Source of the DNA: Halostagnicola kamekurae
GTDB taxonomy: Archaea > Halobacteriota > Halobacteria > Halobacteriales > Natrialbaceae
Direction: 5' to 3'
Assembly: GCF_900116205.1 (NCBI RefSeq)
Contig: NZ_FOZS01000001.1
Location: 372,001-436,000, forward strand
DNA length: 64,000 bases
Positions 8,682 to 16,475 of this stretch are shown one piece after another. Made by a program: the position numbers and the translations under genes. The notes under the pieces were generated by a model. It was not told the DNA's origin. It worked only from the letters and a program-made list of their open reading frames with translations, and made no database searches. The first letter of the stretch is position 1. The number at the start of each line of letters is the position of its first letter.

Positions 8682-9050
8682 CTACCACTCGATCGTCACG
8701 TCGGCGGTCCCGCTCATGACGACCGCATAATGGGTGCCACTGTTCTCGACCGTCACGTCGAACGTCCCGGAATCCTCGACGCTCCACGTTTCGATCGGCC
8801 CTTCTTCCTCGTGTTGGATCTGGAACCCGATCGAATCGCGTTCGACGTCCGGGTCCTCGTCCATTCCCTCGCCGGTCTCTGCGATTTCCCGAACGTCGAC
8901 GGTGGCGGTCAGTTCGGTCCCCTCGTCGGCCCGGAATTCGGCCCGCGTCTCGTCGTCTAACGTTGCATCGACGCCGCTGCCGCCCAGGACGCTTCCACAC
9001 CCTGCAAGCGGGGTGATCGTCGCGGTCGCCAGAAACGCTCGTCTGTGCAT
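8682..9050 (-). CDS. Tat-exported lipoprotein of unknown function
   Basis: This 122-residue protein starts with a twin-arginine signal, RRAFLATATITPLAGC. The lipobox LAGC at about 15-18 makes Cys18 the likely lipidated N-terminus on the outer membrane face. The mature part is acidic and looks like a small beta sandwich, with alternating strands in the C-terminal half. I recognise no family. It converges with the helicase gene. Confidence 0.75.
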   Translation of the reverse strand: MHRRAFLATATITPLAGCGSVLGGSGVDATLDDETRAEFRADEGTELTATVDVREIAETGEGMDEDPDVERDSIGFQIQHEEEGPIETWSVEDSGTFDVTVENSGTHYAVVMSGTADVTIEW

Positions 9051-9125
9051 GGAGAGTGATTCCGAGAGCGACGTGTAATAATTTCTGGCTGTATTCGCCT
9101 CGCTCCACCTCGACCGGAAGGTCAG

Positions 9126-9638
9126 TTAGTCGGTTCGTCGTTCTGACAGGGAGATCCGACTCACCGGCACCTTCTCCGTCCCGTTCCAGAACTCGAGGCC
9201 GTCGACCGTCCACGCGATCGGCTCGAGATCACGGGACGCGAGTCGTTTTGCGTCATGGACTGACCCGCCCCGAGCGAGCGTAATGTGTGGCACGTAGTCA
9301 GGTCCCTCGAGTCCGTCGACGGGCGGAAACTCCGCGAGCAACTCGCGGTGGATCGACTCGAGGCCCGGGCTGTCGACGGCCAGATAGACGACGGGAGCGG
9401 TTCCAAGCGGCGGGTCGGAAAAGTAGTCGATTCCAGTAATTTGGGCTTCGACGGGGGCCGTTCCCTCGAGCGCGCGATTGAACCGGTGCTGGAGCTGTGA
9501 GATGTGTCCGTCGTCGCCGAGTCGCTTGAGGACCATCGAATGGTTCTCCCGAATCGCCTCGAAGGCTCGGAGCGACGGATAGAGTTCCGTCGCGAGCGCT
9601 CGAGCCTCGCCGGGAACGGGGACGTTGACGCTGTACAC
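9126..9638 (-). CDS. 2H phosphoesterase (2'-5' RNA ligase family)
   Basis: This 170-residue protein has the two-histidine layout of the LigT/2H superfamily. The first motif is HSMVL near residue 33 (the usual HxT/S position carries M here) and the second is HITLA near 118. The fold acts on 2',3'-cyclic phosphate or 2'-5' RNA linkages; the true substrate in archaea is uncertain. The start is a GTG at 9638 (MYSVNVPVPG). A small membrane protein gene lies upstream on the same strand, about 70 bp away. Confidence 0.75.
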   Translation of the reverse strand: MYSVNVPVPGEARALATELYPSLRAFEAIRENHSMVLKRLGDDGHISQLQHRFNRALEGTAPVEAQITGIDYFSDPPLGTAPVVYLAVDSPGLESIHRELLAEFPPVDGLEGPDYVPHITLARGGSVHDAKRLASRDLEPIAWTVDGLEFWNGTEKVPVSRISLSERRTD

Positions 9639-9707
9639 GTAGTCTGCGGGTTGGATTCGGCATCGTATCAGTGTTCGGTTCGAGTTTCTTCGGTCGGTGA
9701 AAGGGGC

Positions 9708-9890
9708 TCAGACGATGTCGAGATACCAGAGGACGATCAGCACGATGGTGCCCAACAGCAAGATCGGAAGGATCGCCTGCAGCCAGCTCACGACCATGCC
9801 GACGATCGAGAGCACGAGCCAGACGGCGAGCAGCGCGAGTACGATTTTCAACAACGTTTCGACTTCGATGGAGCCGCGGGTATCGATCAT
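9708..9890 (-). CDS. Small two-helix membrane protein
   Basis: This is a 60-residue hydrophobic protein with a short polar start (MIDTRGSIEVETLLK) and two helices at about 14-35 and 39-58. It resembles the many small haloarchaeal membrane proteins without assigned function. The ATG at 9890 follows an AT-rich stretch that could hold the promoter. Confidence 0.65.
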   Translation of the reverse strand: MIDTRGSIEVETLLKIVLALLAVWLVLSIVGMVVSWLQAILPILLLGTIVLIVLWYLDIV

Positions 9891-9974
9891 ACGTTCTGCT
9901 TTGGATGACTTTCCTATAAGTACTGTCGTCGGAGTCGGAAAGACCTATTTAGACGGCCACACCATCACCGTACA

Positions 9975-11078
9975 ATGGTCGGGAAGGGGCTTCGCGCCCT
10001 GATTTGTGTGCTCGTGGTGACGAGTGTGGTGTTCGTGGTGGGCTCGCCAGCAGTTGCGATGGCCGACATCGGCTCGAGTTCTCCCGCCGTGGTACAGCAG
10101 GACTCGGCGGACGAATTGACGCTCCAGGATGCTGATACCATCGTGACCGAGATACAACTCCAGCCCGACGGCAACGCGACCGTCTTCGTCGACTACCAGT
10201 ACCGTCTCAACGAGAGTGAGACACAATGGCAAAACCTTAGAGACGACGTCAATTCGAACAACCAGACCTACATCGAGGAGGAGTCGGGCAGCTGGCAGGA
10301 GACGCTCGAGGACGGCCAGAACGAAACCGGTCGGGACATGAACCTCTCCGGGTTCACCGTCGAAACGGACGAGACCTCGAACCCTCGCGAGTACGGGCAC
10401 GTCCAGTTTTCCTTCGAGTGGGAGTCGTTCGCCTACGTCGAACTGAACCGGATGGAAGCGGGTGATGCACTCGCCGGGTTTATGCTCGATGATGCCTCTG
10501 AGCTACGGATCAGTTGGCCCGATACCTACAACATGACCACTGTCGAACCAGAGCCACAATCGGTCGAGGACAACGTGGCGACGTGGGACGGTGAGAGCTC
10601 AGGCTTCGATACACAACCGCTGCAGGTCGAACTGATCGAAGAAAGTCAACCGCCGAACGAGTCGCCGGCCGGAAATGACGACCCGCAGTCGATGCCGGTC
10701 GAAACGCTCGCCGCCGCAGCGGTGCTCGTCGCCGTCACGACGACTGCGGTCGTTGCGGGATGGCTGTTCAGACGCGACGGTGACGAGCCGGTAACGGCCC
10801 CCGAGAACGATGCCGAACCGGCGGAGTCTGTTGCCACCGATGCCGATCAGGGGACGGTTCCCCCTCCAGAACTGCTGAGTAACGAAGAGCGGGTGTTACA
10901 GCTCCTCGAGGATAGAGGCGGTCGACTCAAACAACAGCAGGTCGTCTCGGAACTCGACTGGACCGAAGCGAAGACGAGCCAGGTCGTACGTGGGTTGCGC
11001 GAGGACGACGAGGTCGATGTCTTCCGGATCGGTCGCGAGAACGTCCTGACGCTGTCCGAGGAATCCGACGAGGAATAG
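9975..11078 (+). CDS. Membrane-anchored protein with cytosolic winged-helix domain
   Basis: This 367-residue protein has an N-terminal signal or anchor helix (about 8-30) and an extracellular domain to about 235 with several N-x-S/T sequons. A transmembrane helix follows (about 237-260, VETLAAAAVLVAVTTTAVV). After an acidic linker, a C-terminal winged helix-turn-helix spans about 295-360: LLSNEERVLQLLEDRGGRL, then QQQVVSELDWTEAKTSQVV. The topology suggests a one-component sensor that may carry an outside signal to DNA. TATA at about 9943-9951 (CCTATTTAG) gives a near-leaderless start. Ligand and targets are unknown. Confidence 0.8.
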   Translation: MVGKGLRALICVLVVTSVVFVVGSPAVAMADIGSSSPAVVQQDSADELTLQDADTIVTEIQLQPDGNATVFVDYQYRLNESETQWQNLRDDVNSNNQTYIEEESGSWQETLEDGQNETGRDMNLSGFTVETDETSNPREYGHVQFSFEWESFAYVELNRMEAGDALAGFMLDDASELRISWPDTYNMTTVEPEPQSVEDNVATWDGESSGFDTQPLQVELIEESQPPNESPAGNDDPQSMPVETLAAAAVLVAVTTTAVVAGWLFRRDGDEPVTAPENDAEPAESVATDADQGTVPPPELLSNEERVLQLLEDRGGRLKQQQVVSELDWTEAKTSQVVRGLREDDEVDVFRIGRENVLTLSEESDEE

Positions 11079-11152
11079 CTCGGCGCCTCTAACACTCGTC
11101 CGCCGACTCGAGGGATTGTTGCGAGGCGGTTCGTGTCGCCGCTACAAGAAGG

Positions 11153-11160
11153 TTTTAAGT
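11153..11160 (+). promoter_or_regulatory. TATA box of the arg leader
   Basis: TTTTAAGT at 11153-11160 is a good haloarchaeal TATA element. It predicts a transcription start at about 11180-11185, right at the ATG of the Arg-rich leader ORF at 11185. It lies about 250 bp before argG, which has its own TATA box. Confidence 0.6.
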
Positions 11161-11184
11161 ACATCGAGTCGCTCATTGGGGACA

Positions 11185-11268
11185 ATGAGCAATCTGGTCG
11201 GCGTTCGGAACCGCGATTCCGTGACCGACAGGTTCGTCTCCCGGCGGCGACCGCGGCGGGCTCGTTGA
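11185..11268 (+). CDS. Putative Arg-rich leader peptide upstream of argG
   Basis: This 27-codon frame reads ATG to TGA and begins MSNLVGVRNRDSVTDR. It contains nine arginines, with six in the last eight residues (RRRPRRAR). It starts at the predicted transcription start of its own TATA box, as leaderless haloarchaeal genes do. Its stop codon falls at the loop/3' arm boundary of a 7-bp hairpin, and argG begins 141 bp downstream. By analogy with bacterial leader peptides, ribosome speed over Arg codons could report arginyl-tRNA supply. The caution is that GC-rich DNA readily gives CGN codons by chance. Confidence 0.45.
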   Translation: MSNLVGVRNRDSVTDRFVSRRRPRRAR

Positions 11269-11273
11269 GCCCG
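11257..11273 (+). terminator. Hairpin overlapping the leader stop codon (attenuator candidate)
   Basis: CGGGCTC (11257-11263), loop GTT and GAGCCCG (11267-11273) form a perfect 7-bp stem. The leader's TGA occupies 11266-11268. The following bases are pyrimidine-rich (CTATCTCCTTTCCCC) and not a pure T run, so termination is possible but not certain. A ribosome finishing the leader would cover the hairpin. A stalled one would leave it free or partly free, depending on where it stops. Confidence 0.4.
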
Positions 11274-11341
11274 AACTATCTCCTTTCCCCACCGACGATT
11301 TTCCAACTCACGAACTACCGATTTCGTAGATAGCGGCGCTG

Positions 11342-11380
11342 CTGTCGTATTTTTACGCAGTTAAAACCAATGAATTTAAG
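11342..11380 (+). promoter_or_regulatory. argG promoter with upstream palindrome
   Basis: AATTTAAG at 11373-11380 is the likely TATA box, placing transcription start a few bases before the argG ATG at 11410. Just upstream, 11342-11360 is an imperfect palindrome, CTG-(T)-CGTA-TTTT-TACG-CAG, in a good position for a regulator that blocks TFB/TBP access. The regulator is unknown. Confidence 0.5.
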
Positions 11381-11409
11381 TCTCCCCTGCCGTTTCACTC
11401 GAGTACGAT

Positions 11410-12645
11410 ATGACACGTGTGGCACTTGCGTTTTCGGGCGGCCTGGACACGACGGTCTGTGTCCCGCTGCTCGAGGAAGAGTACGGATACGACGACGTCA
11501 TCGGCGTCACCGTCGACGTCGGACAGCCCGCCTCCGAGTTCGACGAGGCCGAAGAGACGGCCGAGGCGCTCGGCCTCGAACACTACGTCGTCGACGCCAA
11601 GGAGGAGTTCGCACAGCTCTGTCTCGAGAGCGTTCGCGCGAACGCGACCTATCAGGGCTACCCGCTCGGAACCGCGCTCGCTCGCCCGGTGATCGCCGAG
11701 GCGATTCTCGAGGTCGCGGAAGAAAACGACTGTACCGGCATCGCCCACGGCTGTACGGGCAAGGGGAACGACCAGCTTCGCTTCGAAGCGATCTGGCGCG
11801 ACTCCGACCTCGAGGTCATCGCGCCGGTTCGCGAGCTCGGGCTCACGCGCGAGTGGGAACAGGAGTACGCCGACGAGAAGGACCTGCCCGTCGAGGGCGG
11901 CAGCGGCGGCGACTGGTCGATCGACACCAACCTCTGGAGCCGTTCGGTCGAGGGCGACGAGCTCGAGGACCCGAGCTACGTTCCGCCGACTGACATCTAC
12001 GAGTGGACCGACGAGCCGACCGGCGAGACAGAAGAGATCGAGATCTCGTTCGAACAGGGATATCCCGTCGGCATCGACGGCGAGGAGTACGACTCGATCG
12101 ACCTGATCGAGACGCTCAACGACCTCGCCGGCTCCTACGGCGTCGGTCGCACGGACTCGATGGAAGACCGCATGCTCGGTCTCAAGGTTCGCGAGAACTA
12201 CGAGCACCCGGCGGCGACGACGCTGCTCAACGCCCACGAGGCCCTCGAGGGACTCGTGCTCACACAGGAAGAGCGCCAGTTCAAACAGCAGATCGATCAG
12301 CAGTGGTCCCAGAAGGGCTACGAGGGCCTGATCGACGCGCCGCTGGTCGACGCGCTCGAGGGATTCATCGCCGAGACCCAGAAACGCGTCACCGGGACCG
12401 TGACGATCAGGTTCGAGGGCGGCAAGGCCCGTCCGGTCGCTCGCGACAGCGAGTACGCCGCGTACTCGGCGGCCCACGCCTCCTTCGACACCGAAACGGT
12501 CGGCAAGATCAAACAGGAAGACGCAACCGGCGTCGCGAAGTACCACGGCTTCCAGCGCCGTCTCGCGAACGCCGCGATCGAGGACATCGACGGCGACGCC
12601 GTTTCGGTCGCGACAGACGGCGGCGACGACTCGAGTGAGGAATAA
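11410..12645 (+). CDS. argG: Argininosuccinate synthase
   Basis: This 411-residue ArgG condenses citrulline and aspartate using ATP to give argininosuccinate. The N-terminal PP-loop ATPase motif is LAFSGGLDTTVC (residues 5-16), and the family segments HGCTGKGNDQLRFE (about 115-128) and GGDWSIDTNLW follow. Length fits the family. It opens the arginine cluster: argH begins 2 bp after its stop, so the two are surely cotranscribed. It has its own leaderless promoter and lies behind an Arg-rich leader ORF. Confidence 0.97.
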   Translation: MTRVALAFSGGLDTTVCVPLLEEEYGYDDVIGVTVDVGQPASEFDEAEETAEALGLEHYVVDAKEEFAQLCLESVRANATYQGYPLGTALARPVIAEAILEVAEENDCTGIAHGCTGKGNDQLRFEAIWRDSDLEVIAPVRELGLTREWEQEYADEKDLPVEGGSGGDWSIDTNLWSRSVEGDELEDPSYVPPTDIYEWTDEPTGETEEIEISFEQGYPVGIDGEEYDSIDLIETLNDLAGSYGVGRTDSMEDRMLGLKVRENYEHPAATTLLNAHEALEGLVLTQEERQFKQQIDQQWSQKGYEGLIDAPLVDALEGFIAETQKRVTGTVTIRFEGGKARPVARDSEYAAYSAAHASFDTETVGKIKQEDATGVAKYHGFQRRLANAAIEDIDGDAVSVATDGGDDSSEE

Positions 12646-12647
12646 CC

Positions 12648-14132
12648 ATGACGGGAGAGAACGCTGACGGCGGGAACGCCGACGGAACCAGCGAGGGCGT
12701 CGTCCGCCGTGAGCGGTTCAGCGGCGGGCCCGCACGGAGCTTTCTCTCCTCGCTCGAGGCCGACGCGCGCATCTTCGAGGCGGATCTCGAGGTCGATCGC
12801 GCCCACGTCGTGATGCTCGCCGAGCGCGGGATCATCGAGTCGACGGTCGCGAGCGAAATTCTCACCGCGCTCGACGCGATCGAAGTCGAGGGCCACGAGA
12901 ACCTCCCCGACGGCGAGGACGTCCACGAGGCGATCGAGACCGCCGTCATCGAACAGGTCGGCCCCGACGGCGGCAAGATGCACACCGCCCGCTCGCGCAA
13001 CGACGAGGTGGCGACCTGCATCAGGTATCGCCTCCGCGAGGACGTTCTCTCCGCGATCGAGACGACCCTCGCACTTCGCGAGGCCCTGCTCGAGGTCGCC
13101 GACGAACACGTCGAAACCACCATGCCCGGCTACACGCACCTCCAACCGGCCCAGCCGAGCACGGTGGGCCACTGGGCGCTGTCCTACGAGAACGCCGTCC
13201 GCCGCGATACGGCGCGACTGCTGGACGCGTACGACCGAATCAACCAGTCACCGCTCGGCGGGGCCGCCTTCGCCGGGACGACCTTCGACATCGACCGCAA
13301 GCGGACGGCCGACCTGCTCGGCTTCGATTCCGTCCTCGAAAACTCGATGGACGCCTCCTCGAGCCGCGACTTCCTGCTCGAGACGACCCAGGCGCTCTCG
13401 ACGCACGCGACGACGCTGTCGGGGCTCGCCGAGGACGTGATCATCTTCGCGAACCGCGGTTTCGTTTCCCTCTCGGACGACTACTCCTCGACGTCGTCGA
13501 TCATGCCCCAGAAGAAAAACCCTGACACGCTCGAACTCGTTCGCGCGGTCGCCGGCGACGCGGCCGGCGAGGTACAGGGGTTGACGACGACGCTGAAAGG
13601 ACTCCCGCGCGCGTACAATCGCGACTTGCAACGCGCAACGCCCCACGCTTGGGAGACGATCGATGCCGTCCACGAAGCGACGGAAGTCTCGGCGGGTGCG
13701 GTCGCGACGGCCGACTGGAACGAAGCCGAACTCGCCGACGAGGCGGGTGCCGGCTTCTCGACGGCGACCGGCGTCGCGGATCTGCTGGCGGAAAACGGGT
13801 TGCCGTTCCGGACCGCCCACGAGGTGGTCGCACGCGCGGCCGAAGCGGACACCGACGACGAGTTCGAGGCCGTCGAGGCCGCGGCCGCCGAGGTTCTGGG
13901 CGAACCGCTCGAGAGCTACGTCGATCCGGCCGCGGTCGAAGCGGCACTCGATCCGGCCGAGAGCGTCGCCAGTCGCGACTCGCAGGGTGGACCCGCCCCG
14001 TCGGCCGTCCGAGACCAGCTCGAGTCCGGTCGGCAGGCGCTCGAGGCTGACCGGGAGGGGCTCGACGACCTCGAGGACCGGCTCGCGAGCGCACGCGCGT
14101 CGCTCCGCCAGGAGGTGGGTGCGTATGTGTGA
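12648..14132 (+). CDS. argH: Argininosuccinate lyase
   Basis: This 494-residue member of the fumarase/aspartase superfamily splits argininosuccinate into arginine and fumarate. The signature loop SSIMPQKKNPD is at about 283-293, HTARSRNDEV near 108-117 is the substrate-binding segment, and TTMPGYTHLQPAQ carries a further conserved His. It is slightly longer than bacterial ArgH because of an acidic, Ala-rich C-terminal extension. It sits 2 bp behind argG. About 220 bp and a new promoter separate it from lysW. Confidence 0.97.
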   Translation: MTGENADGGNADGTSEGVVRRERFSGGPARSFLSSLEADARIFEADLEVDRAHVVMLAERGIIESTVASEILTALDAIEVEGHENLPDGEDVHEAIETAVIEQVGPDGGKMHTARSRNDEVATCIRYRLREDVLSAIETTLALREALLEVADEHVETTMPGYTHLQPAQPSTVGHWALSYENAVRRDTARLLDAYDRINQSPLGGAAFAGTTFDIDRKRTADLLGFDSVLENSMDASSSRDFLLETTQALSTHATTLSGLAEDVIIFANRGFVSLSDDYSSTSSIMPQKKNPDTLELVRAVAGDAAGEVQGLTTTLKGLPRAYNRDLQRATPHAWETIDAVHEATEVSAGAVATADWNEAELADEAGAGFSTATGVADLLAENGLPFRTAHEVVARAAEADTDDEFEAVEAAAAEVLGEPLESYVDPAAVEAALDPAESVASRDSQGGPAPSAVRDQLESGRQALEADREGLDDLEDRLASARASLRQEVGAYV

Positions 14133-14320
14133 CGCGATTTCGACACACTCTCTGGCCGGTCTGGCCCCAATCGGGTTCAGGCCCCCGTCACCCCGGCGGC
14201 CCCCGCGGGGCCAATATACAACTGCATTCTGATATATCGGTGTGGATATTCCTGAAAAAGACACGTAGGCACCGTTAGTGGGGCGTGCAGTATTGTAATT
14301 GTGCTGTTAGGTTCGACAGG

Positions 14321-14349
14321 TTTAAGGGTAATCACCTCCCAGTTGGGAG
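14321..14349 (+). promoter_or_regulatory. Promoter and palindrome before lysW
   Basis: TTTAAGGG at 14321-14328 is a TATA candidate placing the start a few bases before the lysW ATG (14354). The palindrome CTCCCA-GT-TGGGAG (14336-14349) lies between TATA and the start, a typical operator position. The rest of the 14133-14320 gap holds AT-rich patches (ATATAC, GATATATC) but no gene that I can support. The second half of the arg cluster may therefore be controlled separately from argGH. Confidence 0.5.
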
Positions 14350-14353
14350 TACA

Positions 14354-14518
14354 ATGACCGAATGCGTCGAGTGTGGGGCGGACGTCGCCCTGCACGACGA
14401 TCTGGAAGTTGGAGAGATCGTTGACTGTACGACCTGTGGAGCAGAGCTGGAAGTCGTCGACACCGCGCCGCCAGTCCTCGAACGGGCCCCCGAGCTCGAA
14501 GAGGACTGGGGTGAGTAA
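14354..14518 (+). CDS. lysW: LysW/ArgW amino-group carrier protein
   Basis: This is a 54-residue zinc-ribbon protein with CVEC near residue 4 and CTTC near 29, ending in EDWGE. That C-terminus is the hallmark of LysW carriers: the final Glu is joined through its gamma-carboxyl to the alpha-amino group of the substrate, protecting it during biosynthesis. Gene context with argX, argC, argB, argD, argE and argF, and the absence of lysine- or aminoadipate-specific genes, points to glutamate carriage for arginine. The start is the ATG at 14354; an upstream frame to 14285 precedes the promoter. Confidence 0.95.
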   Translation: MTECVECGADVALHDDLEVGEIVDCTTCGAELEVVDTAPPVLERAPELEEDWGE

Positions 14519-14520
14519 CC

Positions 14521-15399
14521 TTGCAAGTAGGACTCCTCTACTCACGAATCCGCAAGGACGAGAAGCTGCTCCTCTCGGAGCTTCGCGACCGCGACCACGA
14601 GGTCGAAAAGATCGACGTCCGCAAGCAGACGTTCGACGTCTCGGGAGCGCCCGACTCGTTCGCCGATCTCGACATCGTGATCGATCGCTGTCTCGCGACG
14701 AGCCGGAGCCTGTACGCGACGAAGTTCTTCGAGGCCTACGACATCCCGATTATCAACTCGAACGAGACGGCCGACATCTGCGCCGACAAGGTCAAAAACA
14801 GCCTCGCGCTCGAGGCTGCGGGCGTACCGACGCCCGAGACGACCGTCGCGTTCACCAAAGATAGCGCGCTCGAGGCCATCGAGGACTTCGGCTACCCCTG
14901 CGTCCTCAAGCCGGTCGTCGGCTCGTGGGGTCGCCTGATGGCCAAGATCGACTCTCGAGACGCCGCGGAGGCGATCCTCGAGCACAAGGCGACGCTCGGC
15001 CACTACGAGCACAAGGTGTTCTACGTCCAGGAGTTCGTCGAGAAGCCGGGTCGCGACATCCGCGTGCTGGCGATCGACGGCGAACCGGTCGCCGCGATGG
15101 CTCGCTCCTCGGATCACTGGCTCACGAACGCCGCCAAAGGTGCCGAGACCGACGTCTTCGAACTCGACGAGGAAGCGAAAGCCCTCGTTCAAGACGCGAG
15201 CGACGCCGTCGGCGGCGGACTGCTCGGCGTCGACCTCATGGAGACCGGTGACAGTTACACCGTCCACGAGGTCAACCACACCGTCGAGTTCAAGGCGCTC
15301 GATTCGGCCGTCGAGACCGACGTTGCGGGCACCGTCGTCGACTGGATCGAACGGAAAGCCGTCGCGGCGTCCGACGCCGAACTCGAGGTGACCGTCTGA
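14521..15399 (+). CDS. argX: Glutamate-LysW ligase (ArgX, RimK-type ATP-grasp)
   Basis: This 292-residue ATP-grasp enzyme of the RimK/LysX family ligates glutamate to the C-terminal Glu of LysW. Visible features are the pre-ATP-grasp domain (1-95), CVLKPVVGSWGRLM near 130-145, VQEFVEKPGRDIRVL near 170-185 and the metal-binding VHEVNHTVEF near 255. Initiation appears to be a TTG at 14521, 2 bp after the lysW stop; no ATG lies close enough to the conserved MxVGLLYSRIR start. The rare codon may tune its level. Its TGA overlaps the argC start (TGATG). Confidence 0.92.
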   Translation: MQVGLLYSRIRKDEKLLLSELRDRDHEVEKIDVRKQTFDVSGAPDSFADLDIVIDRCLATSRSLYATKFFEAYDIPIINSNETADICADKVKNSLALEAAGVPTPETTVAFTKDSALEAIEDFGYPCVLKPVVGSWGRLMAKIDSRDAAEAILEHKATLGHYEHKVFYVQEFVEKPGRDIRVLAIDGEPVAAMARSSDHWLTNAAKGAETDVFELDEEAKALVQDASDAVGGGLLGVDLMETGDSYTVHEVNHTVEFKALDSAVETDVAGTVVDWIERKAVAASDAELEVTV

Positions 15400-16475
15400 T
15401 GGCGGTCGACTCGCTGGACGACGTCGGCTCGGACACCGAAACGGTTACCGCCAGTATCATCGGCGGAAGCGGTTTCACCGGCGGCGAACTCCTGCGACTG
15501 CTCGCCGGTCATCCGACCATCGAACTCGCCGAAGTGACCAGCCGGTCGAAAGCAGGCAAGAGCGTCGGCTCCGTTCACCCGCCGCTTCGCGGGACGGACC
15601 TGCGCTTTACCGAACCCGACGATCTCGAGAGCGTCGACGTGCTCTTCGCGGCGACGCCACACGGCGTGTCGATGGGGCAGATCGACGAGTTCTTCGACGT
15701 CGCGGACACCGTCGTCGACCTCTCGGCGGACTTTCGCCTCGAGAGCGAGGCCCAGTACGACGAGTGGTACGACGGCCACGACGCGCCGGAGTACTTAGAG
15801 AAATCGGAGTACGCTCTCCCCGAGATCAACCGCGAGAACCTCGCGGGCGCGGAGCTGATCGCCGGCGGCGGCTGTAACGCCACGGCGACGATCCTCGGGC
15901 TGTACCCGCTGTTCGAGCACGACGTCCTCGACGGTGACGAACAGATCGTCGTCGATGTCAAGGTCGGCTCCTCCGAAGGCGGAGCGGGCGGCGGCGAGGC
16001 CTCGAGCCACCCCGAGCGCTCGGGCGTCGTCCGCCCGTACGCGCCGACGGGACACCGACACGAAGCCGAGATCGAACAGTTCCTCGGCACCTCGGTCTCC
16101 TTTACCTGCCACGCCGTGGACATGGTCCGGGGCGCGAGCGCGACGAGTCACGTCTTCCCGTCGGGACCGGTCTCGAAGGGCGACCTCTGGCAGGCCTACC
16201 GCGGCGAGTACGAGGACGAACCGTTCGTCCGGATGGCCGCCGGCGGTTCGGGCGTCTATCGATACCCCGAACCGAAGGCGATCGCGGGAACGAACATGGC
16301 CGAAGTCGGCTTCGAACTCGATCCGTCGAACAAGCGCGTCGTGGTCTTTTCGGCCATCGACAACATGATGAAGGGGTCGGCCGGTCAGGCCGTCCACGCG
16401 GCGAACATCGCGCTCGGTCTCGAGGAGACCGCCGGACTCGAGTTTACGGGACTACACCCCGTGGGGGCGCCGTAG
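15399..16475 (+). CDS. argC: N-acetyl/LysW-glutamyl-phosphate reductase
   Basis: This 358-residue NADPH-dependent reductase converts the acyl phosphate made by ArgB to the semialdehyde. GGSGFTGGELLRLL (about 21-34) binds the nucleotide, and the catalytic cysteine is in GGGCNATATILGLYP (about 160). The conserved KVGSSEGGAG segment follows near 188-197. In this cluster the substrate is expected to stay attached to LysW and not be N-acetylated. It overlaps argX by 1 nt (TGATG) and abuts argB directly. Confidence 0.94.
   Translation: MAVDSLDDVGSDTETVTASIIGGSGFTGGELLRLLAGHPTIELAEVTSRSKAGKSVGSVHPPLRGTDLRFTEPDDLESVDVLFAATPHGVSMGQIDEFFDVADTVVDLSADFRLESEAQYDEWYDGHDAPEYLEKSEYALPEINRENLAGAELIAGGGCNATATILGLYPLFEHDVLDGDEQIVVDVKVGSSEGGAGGGEASSHPERSGVVRPYAPTGHRHEAEIEQFLGTSVSFTCHAVDMVRGASATSHVFPSGPVSKGDLWQAYRGEYEDEPFVRMAAGGSGVYRYPEPKAIAGTNMAEVGFELDPSNKRVVVFSAIDNMMKGSAGQAVHAANIALGLEETAGLEFTGLHPVGAP

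Noticed and set aside
11133-11333. Alternative 66-codon ORF over the arg leader
   Set aside because: It starts before the expected transcription start and has no features; the leader frame at 11185 fits promoter position better.
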